Source: Gaertneriomyces semiglobifer (lineage: Eukaryota > Chytridiomycota > Chytridiomycetes > Spizellomycetales > Spizellomycetaceae). Taken from it: 64,000 bases of DNA. Position 1 is the first letter of the stretch, and the number at the start of each line of letters is the position of its first letter. The notes below the pieces were generated by a model, which ran no database searches, was not told the origin of the DNA, and saw only the letters and a program-made list of their open reading frames with translations. Location of the stretch: positions 310,001-374,000 of the forward strand of contig JAHLKF010000012.1 in the NCBI GenBank assembly GCA_025558075.1, in the 5' to 3' direction. Positions 44,721 through 55,910 of the stretch are shown here, piece by piece. The translations under genes and the position numbers were made by a program.

Positions 44721-44948
44721 TATGATGGTGGTTTAGGAGTAGAATAAGAGGGGTACCATATCTGTTTGGTGTGGTCTGCGATCTGCGTTTGGAAAGGTAA
44801 TTTCCACCGCGTCGTTCAAAGCTCCAGGAAGTAAACACTTAACAGAACTCCACACGACAGCGTCTGTAAAGTTACTTATGAACCGGCTATAGTTTCATAC
44901 TGGATTCTATTCGGCAGCAATGCCAGTTCTAGATCGCCCGACGAACCA

Positions 44949-47806
44949 ATGGCGAATAGCTCGGTACGTCCATTCACTGGGTGTAAATTACATAACAGCA
45001 ACGCTTTGCTAAGTATCCTCATCAGACCGTCGTCGACTGCCCTTTCAACCCATCGGATCTCGCTCCCTACACAATCATGGTCTACCGCACTTGTTCCCGT
45101 ACCCAACACCACGGACCTCCTCGCGTCCTTTCTCCGCCCCACCGAGAACCTCGTATACATATCGTCATCCGAGGACGAATCCTCCCTGGCCATCACCACC
45201 AAATGGACAGTTGACCCGGTATACTCCCTAGCATGTGATGCGAAGGTGATGGCAACCGGAGGAGCTCGCTGTGTCAGACTTTATTCACCTGTGAACGCCT
45301 CAACGAAGAGTGGGCCTCTCGCGCCCGTCGCGACTGGCAACTTCAAAGAGAAGGAGTTGGCCGTCAACCCGCCCGGGCTGTTTCCCAATTCTAGTTGGAC
45401 GCGAAATGTCGGCATCAATATTGCCGGGGAAAGAGTGCTTGGAACGATGGGAAATTATGTAGCGGTTTGGGATGTTAATGATATGCGCGTGGGACAGGAG
45501 TGGAGTGTTGGACGGGACGTGGTGACCAGTGCCAAATGGGTCAATGCTGAAACGGTTGTTACTGGTTCGGCCGACCGGTCTTTGTCCCTCATTGATGTGC
45601 GATCGTCTACTGCAAGTATTCGCGCATTCAAACCCTCGAAGCAGCATCAGTACGGCCATATTGAGTCTCTCAGCGTGAACCCTTACAACCCGCATTGGAT
45701 TCTGTATGCGTTGAAAGATTGTACAATATTATATGATTTGCGTCACGGTGAGGTTGCAACTTGGAAAATGGACGACTTTATGCACCGTGTCGAGTGGGCC
45801 GCGGACGATGCGACGAGGTTTTGGGCGGTCGGGTTGCGGGGGATGAAGTGTTGGAGTTTGGGTGGACAGAATCTTACTCCTGACAGTGAAGATGTCCCTC
45901 TACGAACCATTGCGGAATGCACGATGGAGATGGCGGGAGCTCGGTGTAAGTGTCGGGCTTTCTGATAGACAACTGGCCAGACGGAGAGGCTCAATCATTG
46001 CACATTCTTTTAGGCGTCAGTTCACCAACCCTTCCATTGACGAGTTACACTATCACCCCCACCTCCTTGCGTCAGCATACGCTCTCTTCAACCGCCGTTA
46101 TACGCGCTGCACCAGCCTCCTACCCATCATCATCCCAAGCCTACCAAATTGAACGCAAAATGCTTATCCGCGACATCGAGTCTGCCGCCAAACTCTACGT
46201 GGAATGGACCAAAGATGTTCGCAAAAAAGGTCAAGTCATGGATGACAACGAGCAAAGCGTTTTGCGCATGATCGTTCCAGGGGAGAGGATTGCGTTCGAC
46301 GTTGAATCCACCCCAACTGGTAGTAGCAAGCCCGAACCGGTAGTTAAGGATAATAACGAGTCGCTAAGACAACGAACTACCGGTGAACTCAACAGTTTGA
46401 AACATATCTTACCTCCCGGCTTCCAAGAAACGCCGTTCTACGCGCTCCCGTCATCACTTAATCGGGCATTTGAGTTGGCCGTGCTGCGTACTCGAGTGAC
46501 AGCCCAATTACTGGCATCCCCGCCCTCTACGGTGCTTCTTCTCGACAACGAAAAGACCATCATCAAAGCCTTGGAAAATGATCTCGGATACTTGAACGCC
46601 GAGACGATGTTGTTGGCCGCCAAGGCATTATCGCAGACAGAAAAAGGCCGTGATGCTCGCTTTTTGTTACGGTTTTTGGAAGCCATCCATGACTTGGGAG
46701 GCGCGTTGGGCGAGCATTGGGAAAGTGTAGTGGCCGTACTTGGAGTCAACGTCTATGACGAGTGGAGCGCATTTCCTGCCCTGAATCCATCGTCGTCGAG
46801 CGACCATGATTCAGAAGGCATACATAAAGAAAATGTCTTGGATGAGACCAAGCGAAAGAAAATGTTACGGAAGCGCTTGACTGTCAGTGAAGAAGTGATC
46901 GGAATGTTAAAGATTGAAGTACGATTGAACAAGCTGGTGGCACGGGATCCATCAGTGTCACCGCCGGCCGAAGATATTTTGAGAATATTTACCGAAGAAT
47001 TGTCAGAGCTTCCAAGCACCACCACGAATCCCGTCGATTCTCCTATCAGAGCCACGGTGTCCGTCAACGCTATCCAGCAATACCTCTCAGCACTGCTCTC
47101 CACCCCGCCTTCCACATCGCTGGATACGACCACCTCCACCGCGCCACGACCATACGAGGTGTTCATAACCTACTTTTCACACCTGTTGAGTGCCGCGGCG
47201 CATTACAGTTCTCTGGAGTTCAGTGTATGGATGCTGCGGCACGCCCAGCTTGGGATGCGGACGTTCAGTGGATGGGTGGATGGGGGGTATGAAGACAGCA
47301 CCCGTATCCTTGCCAAAGCGATGGAACGCGGGATCGGGCCCGAGAGTGCGGGAGAGGTACGAAAGGCGGTGGATGGGCTATCAGGGGTGGTGGAGGGGGT
47401 TGTGGGTGTGGGTGCGTGCTTTACAAAGTTCGTGGTGAGTAGTGGTGGAAGTACGCAACCCAGTGGTCCGTCCGGGGGTGCTACGGGGACTCCGCTTCCT
47501 GTTATGGGAATCCCCGAGTTGGAGCGGTTGAGGGATCGGTGGTTGGGGCTTGTTGGGAATGTGAGCAAGTCGCTGTTTCGAGCGTTGGACGTGTTGGAGC
47601 GGGTAGCGGGAGTTGGAGCGGTACGTGAGGTTGCGCAGTCGGTAAGAGGGCGGTTGAAGGATGCGAGTGGAGGGGTTGTCGGAAGAGGGACTGGGAAATA
47701 TGGACCTGTGATTGTGGATGTTGTCAAAGAGTTGCAGCTGTTGGTGGAAAATGTTGGAAAGGTCGGTATGGGTGGGGTCGCAGAGGGTGCTACTGCTGCC
47801 AAGTAA
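44949..47806 (+). CDS. WD40-repeat protein with long helical C-terminal half, unknown
   Basis: Modelled as join(44949..45945, 46014..47806), 929 residues. Residues 1-335 contain WD-like blades (YVAVWDVNDMRVGQEWSV, TVVTGSADRSLSLIDVRSS, ILYDLRHGEVATWKMDDF, KCWSLGG). The donor TGTAAGTG at 45946 and the TTTTAG acceptor at 46011-46013 join the two frames in phase, giving GARCVSSPTLPL; without splicing the first frame stops at 45965. The second half (336-929) is alpha-helical in appearance (IERKMLIRDIESAAKLYVEW, DARFLLRFLEAIHDLGGAL) and Val/Gly-rich near the end. A start at 44920 is possible if a 35-nt intron is accepted, which is unlikely. No family is recognised with confidence; two separate genes remain possible. 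Confidence 0.72.
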
Positions 47807-48139
47807 GCTGCGCCTATGGCCCGTGTGAGTTGGGAGGAGTGGACCTTTTTTTGGAAGTTACTTTTTTGCAGTAATAAAGTTAAACATGGATACCCAGATG
47901 TGCGTGTGCCTGCTACCAGACAAAGTGACATGTGATTCACAAACTCCACAAGCCTTCGTAGGCAGAGAATGGTTTGTATGCAATTGTCATCATTCTACAG
48001 GTTGAATAAGGAAACAGTGCTATGTACAAATAAGTTCAACCCATCGGGGGAGCGCGGGCCGTTGGTTTCACAAACAAGGCGAAAAACAGCAGCACCACCA
48101 AACATCGGTATGCGGGGGGATACGTAGAAAAAGGAACTC
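47807..48139. other. Convergent 3' region between the WD40 gene and mL43
   Basis: A 333-bp stretch between two genes that end face to face. Nothing beyond presumed 3' untranslated sequence is seen. Confidence 0.5.
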
Positions 48140-48786
48140 TTACGGCTTAAAAGTTTGCTTTGCCGTAAACGGATCCCAAACGCCCTCCACCCGATCCGAC
48201 ATCTTGCCCAACACCTTCTTCACCGGTTGTCCTCTCTTAACCTTGACCTGTTCTCCCGCATTGGTATCACACAAGAAATTGAACTGTTTGACGATATCCC
48301 CCGACGACATGCGAGGTGTCTCAATTTGTTTGACGTGTCCGTTGGCGTAGGTGGCGATGAGAGCGGGGGGTTGGGCTCTACGGGGTTGCACGCATATCTC
48401 GACGTAAGGACGTTGGCGTGCGAGAGTGGCAAGGTGGAGTTTGAGAAAGGAGACCATGCCGAGGGAGGGACCGCCGGATGAGATGCTTGGAGGGTCGTAG
48501 TGGATCGTGAGTTTGTTGATGGACGGAACAAAGGTGGATACGCCGTTGAGGGGTTTCGAGGTGATGTCCTGTTAATACGAAATTATCAGAAATGGGTTTT
48601 CGTTGTGTACGAGACGGATGACAGATGGGAGGTTTGGTAAATACATTTAATCATGTACCTCCTTCGTTACTGATTCCCTCCCACGTTTGCTTATGGTTAA
48701 CCCACCTTTTCGGGCATGACTCGCTTCAGGAGCCCGGCATCCTGCAGCTTCCTGATCGTTTTCCACGCTGCTCTGCTGTTGGACAT
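48140..48786 (-). CDS. Mitochondrial large-subunit ribosomal protein mL43
   Basis: Complement(join(48140..48568, 48706..48786)), 169 residues. mL43 (yeast MRPL51) has the L51/S25/CI-B8 thioredoxin-like fold. The 27-codon first exon starts MSNSRAAWKTIRKLQDAG and splices with a GTGGGT donor. Exon 2 gives GVSTFVPSINKLTIHYDPP, SSGGPSLGMVSFLKLHL, YVEICVQPRRAQPPALIATY, the NGH turn and the C-terminal RVEGVWDPFTAKQTF, which matches the RGxWxPxxAxK end of mL43. A start at the internal ATG at 48457 would lose the first beta strand. NDUFA2 and mS25 share the fold, but the C-terminus favours mL43. Confidence 0.9.
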
Positions 48787-49330
48787 TGTGTACAAGACTC
48801 ACTCCCTCTCTCTCTCTCTCTCGGTGGGTGTCTCCCTTTTTAGATCTTGGCTTCTTCCTCAATGCACCCTCGTTTCCCTACAAACGCTTTTGTCCAGTTC
48901 AAATCCAAAGTTTTCGCAGAATTCAAACGGAGATTTAGACTAGTGGCACAGTCATGATACATTCCGGCGCGAGGTTTCCCAAATGTGAGATATTTGAATC
49001 ATTACGTACCTACTTTATAAGAAGCTGGGCAGTAGGCGATATAGATACGAGGAGTGGGTGAGGAGTGTATGGAAAAGTGGTTGGGAGGCACGGTGTTGGA
49101 AAAATCAAGTTACGGAAGGTTGGTTGAGTAAGGAGGCCAGGAACGGAAACCGAAGCGAAGAGCCAAGAGTAAATGTAAGTGCGCGCACAACTTTTGTATA
49201 TAAAAGTTGGGTGCAGTTTGCGCGCGGGGAAAGTGAAGGATCAGGAGGAGGAACCAAACGTTTTATGAAAAGAGATTGCGGGTTCACGGGCCGCTGATTC
49301 AAGAAAAAACCTACACGGACGGTTCGGAAA
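48787..49330. other. Divergent spacer between mL43 and PPG1
   Basis: A 544-bp promoter region with a CT-rich tract at 48807-48824 near the mL43 start. No gene or RNA seen. Confidence 0.5.
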
Positions 49331-50794
49331 ATGAGTTGGGATCTGGATGTGTTTATAGAGCGATTATACAGAAAACAAATTCTGCCGGAGAATATCGTTA
49401 AGGAACTATGCGAGAAGACCAAAGAGGTGCTTGTACGTGAAGGCAATGTGTCGACGGTTAGTGCGCCGGTAACATTAGTAGGCGATGTACACGGGTGAGT
49501 TGTCTCCTCATTTACAAAACATCGCAAAAGACGAGGAAGCGGTTTGCTAGACCCGTTCCTGATCTCTATCCATTTTCCATTTTGTTTATCCAGTCAATTC
49601 TACGACGTGCTCGAAATCTTCAAAATCGGGGGCTGGCCACCGTTCACCAACTACGTGTTTCTCGGAGACTACGTCGATCGCGGGTACTACTCTGTAGAAA
49701 CCATCACGCTTCTCACATGCTTAAAACTGCGATGGCCGAATCGGATCACGCTTGTTCGGGGGAACCACGAGTCGCGCGCCGTCACGCAGACGTATGGGTT
49801 TTATACAGAGTGTATGCGAAAATATGGGAATGCGAATGTGTGGACGTATTTTACGGATTTGTTTGATTACCTTGTGTTGAGTGTTGTGATTGATGATGCG
49901 ATCTTTTGCGTTCATGGAGGTGAGTAAGTAGGTATGAGACGTCATCAAGGAGGTGCCTGAACAATCCGTTGCGATGAGCGAACAAACGAGGAGAGAAGGG
50001 GCTTCCCTGCAATTGGCGATATCCTAGTTTACCCGCGCTCTCTCTCAACACAGATTTTCATATTCACAAAACATTTTCTTTTTCTTTTGTGGTGATTACC
50101 CAAAGGTCTAAGCCCATCCATCCACACCATCGACCAAATCCGAGTTCTAGACCGATTCCGAGAAATCCCACACGAAGGCAGCATGGCCGACCTCGTCTGG
50201 TCCGACCCCATCTCCACACCCACCCTCATCGAAGACACCACCAAAGGCGACTTCTCCATCTCACCCCGCGGAGCCGGTTACATCTTTGGTCCCCTCGTCA
50301 CACGTAAATTCCTCGACACCAACGGTCTCGGCCACATCTGTCGCGCACACCAACTCTGTATGGAAGGCTACCAGATCTTGTTTGATGATATGCTTAGCAC
50401 GGTGTGGAGTGCCCCGAATTATTGTTATCGAGCAGGGAATATGGCGAGTGTGTTGGAAATTGGGGAGGGACTACAGCGGTATTTTAATGTGTTTGGGCCG
50501 TGTCCGGATCAAGACCGGGAAGCTAAAGAAGGTAGTAACAGTAGTACTGGTGGTAGTGGACATCTGAATCTGAATCAGTTGGGAACCACGGGGGATTTGG
50601 TGGCGCATTATCCACCAGACGGTGGTGGTGACGACGACGTTTCCAATGCAATGTTGGTGTTGAGGAAGAAACGGATGGGGAAGAAGATGGTGTTGGGTGG
50701 GTTGAGGGATCCCATGGAAGTCGATGAGACGTTGATGGGTACGTTGGGGAGGGGTGCGGGTGTCAGTCAGGTTGTTCAAGAGTATTTTATGTAA
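49331..50794 (+). CDS. PPG1: PP2A-like Ser/Thr phosphatase Ppg1
   Basis: Three exons join(49331..49494, 49594..49919, 50106..50794), 392 residues. Metal-site motifs are complete: GDVHGQFYD (across intron 1), [21 protein letters not shown] and, after intron 2, [15 protein letters not shown]. The sequences [20 protein letters not shown] and MADLVWSDP place it in the PP2A/PP4/PP6/Ppg1 group. The later [11 protein letters not shown] and [12 protein letters not shown] are standard. A C-terminal tail of about 90 residues (Ser/Gly-rich, then KKRMGKKMV) precedes the end VVQEYFM, a variant of the DYFL tail that is methylated in PP2A. The tail length favours Ppg1, which in yeast acts in the Far (STRIPAK-like) complex and glycogen control. 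Confidence 0.9.
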
Positions 50795-51465
50795 AACTTG
50801 TGGAAGGCCGTGTGGGCTCGCCTCCCTTTTTTTTTGCGAACCACCTGTCGCCCCATGGACGGATGCTGCCTCTTTTCTTTGTTTTTATCCGACGATGGGT
50901 TGTTGGTCTCGTGACATAGTGGGGAAATTTTTTATACCTCCTGTATATATTTATTTTGCTTGTTCGTTGCCGGTTTTCGAAGAAATATGGATCGTGTTGT
51001 CCTTACCTTTTTTCCGAACAAGAGAATGTTGGTGTTGTACCTTGCATGAACAATCAACCATATAACCAATCAAGAAAAATTGCAACATTCACACACACAC
51101 GCACACACAACTCTTTTGACTGGAACTAATTTGTTTCCAAAAGCTCTCTTTCTCTCGAAACAAAAATAATTATGTTATTTCATTTTCTAACCAGGACTCC
51201 CCCCCTCAATACCCTCCCCAGCACAAGGCACACACACACGAGATTGGGAAAGAGGAGTATAGGGGTAGTGTCGTTCCCTCGGTATTTCTGTCCAACTCAA
51301 ACCCCTTCTTCGTATACACCACCAAGCAACCAACCAACCAAACAAAAAAACCCGCAACCCGCTTTCTACCAATTCATACACATCCCGTCACCAAACACCA
51401 CAAAGAAAAAAAGGAAAGAAAAAAGTTACGTGTGGTAGAAGAAAAACCTTCAAGTCCAAGAATTC
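50795..51465. other. Convergent 3' region between PPG1 and the MAP kinase
   Basis: A 671-bp stretch with T-rich and CA-rich low-complexity sequence (CA runs near 51090-51108 and 51230-51240). Presumed 3' untranslated regions of two convergent genes; nothing else seen. Confidence 0.5.
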
Positions 51466-53047
<1,582 letters not shown>

Positions 53048-53711
53048 CTTCTCTTTCTTCGTATGTGCGTTATCCAAATCACTTTCAATAGTGGATCGTG
53101 CGGGGATGATGAGTTTGACACACGAACTCGTGTTCGGAGAGTATCAGAAAGATAAGTTGCGAAAATGTTTATCGAGGTCTCGCTTGTGTGTGGCGCGCGC
53201 GTGATAGGTAGTGGACAAAGACTTGAACGAGCAAGGTACACACAACGTAAGATGGGAGAGAGCGAGACTCGAGAGCGATGAGAGCGATGTAGAGTGTAGA
53301 AACGCCTCGCGCGCGTTTTTTTGGGTTTTGATGCACGAACTCGTAAGGTATTTATAGATCCCAAGTGGGGTGACACACACCAAGTAACCCCCGGTCGAGA
53401 CAGCTTCTATATAACGTAACAGGTACTACTCTACTCCGTGAGTTATATGAAAATCCAGCTAATCGTGATTTCCCGTCGCAGCAAGCACTAGTACTATGCG
53501 TCGTGGGTGTGATTGGAATAACACACTTGCTGCTGTACAATATCGGCCTACGTAATACGCACACTTCCATTTCGTTACTGTGTGTATTCAATAACCTATT
53601 GTGTATTCAATATGGTCTCAACCCTAACCATATAGTTAATCACGTAAGCAGGTTCGCAAACGCGTTCAAACTTCAAACGGAAAGCTCGGTTGTCAGACTG
53701 TAAACACCGGC
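53048..53711. other. Upstream region of the MAP kinase gene
   Basis: A 664-bp stretch upstream of the MAP kinase and downstream of the BMT5-like gene. It likely holds the MAP kinase promoter. No further feature recognised. Confidence 0.5.
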
Positions 53712-54921
53712 TCAGGATCGGACCTGGAGGGAAATGTCTGGTATTTCCTTTCCAGATCCAGATTTGCGGAATATGAGCACCGCGAAATCGCCCTCGCGTA
53801 CTGCCTCTCGATGCAACTCAGTGGACCCGCTGGAAATGCGATGCTCGTAGCCAAAGTTGCACATCACATCCAACGAGTCCCGATCAATGCCAATGAACTG
53901 ATATCCATGCTTCTTGGCCAATTCCCGCAATCCTACTATTCCGTACGTGGTGGAATACAGGTCGCTCTTCAAATGGACCCCCAGGAAAATGTGACCGTTT
54001 TCAATTTTGGACTGGTGACTCGCGGCAGATTTAAAGAACTGGTAACACAACGTGCTGTTGCGTTCGACTTTCGCTTTTATCGAGTTGTCTGGCGGATTTG
54101 TTGAGTTCTCGTTTGAGTCGTTCGTCGATAAGTTTTGAAATTTTGAATTTAAAATCTCATCCTGGTCAGATGAAGACGGGGTTGTGGGCGCCGCTTTTTC
54201 GGTCCAGGGACATTGAAACCAGATGTTGCAAAGCTTCGTTTCGTGTTTTTTACGTACGATAATGTCAGTGGCATCGACACCGGTTCCGAAGAAAGCTTGC
54301 ATGTCTTCTGGTTTCGAAAGCGCCTCGAGTCGGCGTTTGACTTCCGCTTCTTGGAAGAGAAAGGTACCGCGTTCTATTACAAGAGATCAATAACGGATAA
54401 CAACCCTCATCGATGCCATTGTTGAACGTACGTTTCATATTGCGGATATTACCCACGCTTTGTGCGAGGACGTTTTCTTTCAGGCTGTCCCAGTCAGCAG
54501 GATTCGGAATGTCTCCATGGAGCCTTGTAGAATAGATATTATCTATGCTCGTTCGCGCGGCCGCAAACGCAATCGTAAACGACCACGTCTCGCTTTCTCC
54601 AACAAATAAGATCGGCGGTTTTTCGTCTGTGAGCAGATGATTCCGGGCGTAATTGTTGCTCACTGGACACCACGTCGTCTGATACTTTTTGTTGGTGTAA
54701 TTATGGTACATACGCACAGGGTGATAGGCTATGGTATGTTTGTCGGTCACTTTGAGACCGCACAGTCCCAACTGAAATGGAAAGTGTTCCCGATGCTTGT
54801 ATTTTGATAGCACCGATTGAAACAGCTGCCTGATTGTCTTTTCGTCGGCCGTCCAAGCCTCGGCTTCTGGAAAAGTGATCTCGAGCGAATTCATTCGCTT
54901 ACCGCCAGATGGCAAGCTCAT
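53712..54921 (-). CDS. BMT5-like (DUF2431) Rossmann-fold protein, candidate rRNA methyltransferase
   Basis: Complement(join(53712..54349, 54432..54921)), 375 residues, starting at the ATG at 54921 (the frame opens three codons earlier at TTG). The C-terminal two thirds look like the BMT5-like domain. The opening strand ILFVGESETWSFTIAFAAA resembles its LLVGEGDFSFS motif. AFFGTGVDATDI and IWFQCPW correspond to the HGVDATxL and NFPH positions. The spliced acceptor CTTCCAAG at 54350 gives KQAEVKRRLEALSKPED in phase. The SAM-binding glycine motif is degenerate and the canonical NFPH is replaced, so activity is uncertain. BMT5 methylates uridine N3 in 25S rRNA. The first 110 residues are unrelated and unknown. 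Confidence 0.78.
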
Positions 54922-55175
54922 ATTGAACAATCTTTCACTCGCAGGAGAGGCTGATGAATCAGATCAACGCTTCTTGTCTTTCCGTCTCGACTATTACTGT
55001 TCCCTGGCCAGTCACACCCGGAAGGGAGGGCATCCCTTAAATACGCAGAGTCGCTCGCTCGTAGGTGTTCGCAACGACCCGAAATGGGCAGTGTATTCCC
55101 TTGATCACATCACTAAGTCGGGGTTGTCAATGTAAATAGATCTTACACATTTTGACTCTATCATCACCCTTTGTG

Positions 55176-55455
55176 ATGGTGCGTCCTTGCAAAGTGGAAA
55201 GAAATGTTCAAGAAGTTATAAACGCAAGGGGGGGCGTGTGTACTTTGATCCAGGAGAATTGAACAAGACTGTTCGCTTTCAATGGTGTGTTCACTGGCAA
55301 CTTGGTCAATGGCCACCCCCAAATGCTACCCGTTGAAAACATCAAGGTAAGTCTTCTGAAACAAGCACTTTTTGTAGTCGCGGAAAACGGAAACTTCCAA
55401 TCCTGGACGGGATCATTTGCCGCTGGGAAATCGATCTTACCCAACACGCGATAAG
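55176..55455 (+). pseudogene. Possible gene remnant with in-frame TGA
   Basis: From ATG 55176 one frame reads MVRPCKVERNVQEVINARGG, continues CTLIQEN, meets TGA at 55260-55262 and goes on in the same frame with TRLFAFNGVFTGNLVNGH and PQMLPVENIK up to a strong GTAAGT donor at 55347. Downstream, after a TAG acceptor, AENGNFQSWTGSFAAGK is readable, but in a phase that does not join cleanly. The sequence looks protein-like although interrupted. A run of seven G at 55228-55234 could be a frameshift site or sequencing error. The opposite strand is also open (55495-55208). No family recognised. Confidence 0.25.
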
Positions 55456-55674
55456 TACTTACGCGCGTGTGCTTACCCAAGCATATTTTATGCATACGTA
55501 ATAAAATATATTACCTCAGCCCACCTTAACCACGTGGTGATAATGAATTAATGGGCCCTTTTGCATCTGTGTGTGGATGTGTGGAATATAAAAAGGTGGG
55601 CGGTGTGTCAGCAGCTTACTCTCGCCATTGATCGAGTGATTGATTGATACACACAACACGACACGACACTGCGC

Positions 55675-55870
55675 ATTATTATTATTATTATCAATTCAGT
55701 ACTGCGCTTTTGCTTTTGTTAGTTGCTTACCTCTTCGCGCATCGGCAAACGCATAACGCAAGCAAAGGCGACGCTTACCTTTGCACTCACTCACACACAC
55801 ATACACACACAAACACGGACAGGCATACTAGTAGTAGTAGTAGTAGTAGTATATTATATATTATATATAC
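55675..55870. repeat. Microsatellite cluster upstream of the bZIP gene
   Basis: Four simple repeats in 200 bp: ATT repeats near 55675-55690, CA-rich repeats near 55787-55816, about eight TAG units at 55829-55851, then alternating AT sequence to about 55870. They lie in the presumed 5' leader or promoter of the bZIP gene. Confidence 0.85.
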
Positions 55871-55910
55871 ACACAGTACACACATCTATATACAGTAGAT
55901 CGACAAGGGG

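Larger units (their letters stand above)
54922..55910. other. Divergent spacer between BMT5-like gene and bZIP gene
   Basis: This 989-bp spacer carries both promoters, a possible gene remnant (55176-55455) and a microsatellite cluster (55675-55870) just upstream of the bZIP ATG. A TATAAAA-like element (ATATAAAAAGG) lies near 55586. Confidence 0.5.

Noticed and set aside
55208..55495. Minus-strand 95-codon frame upstream of the bZIP gene
   Set aside because: No acceptable ATG start; the plus strand of the same segment reads more like protein.
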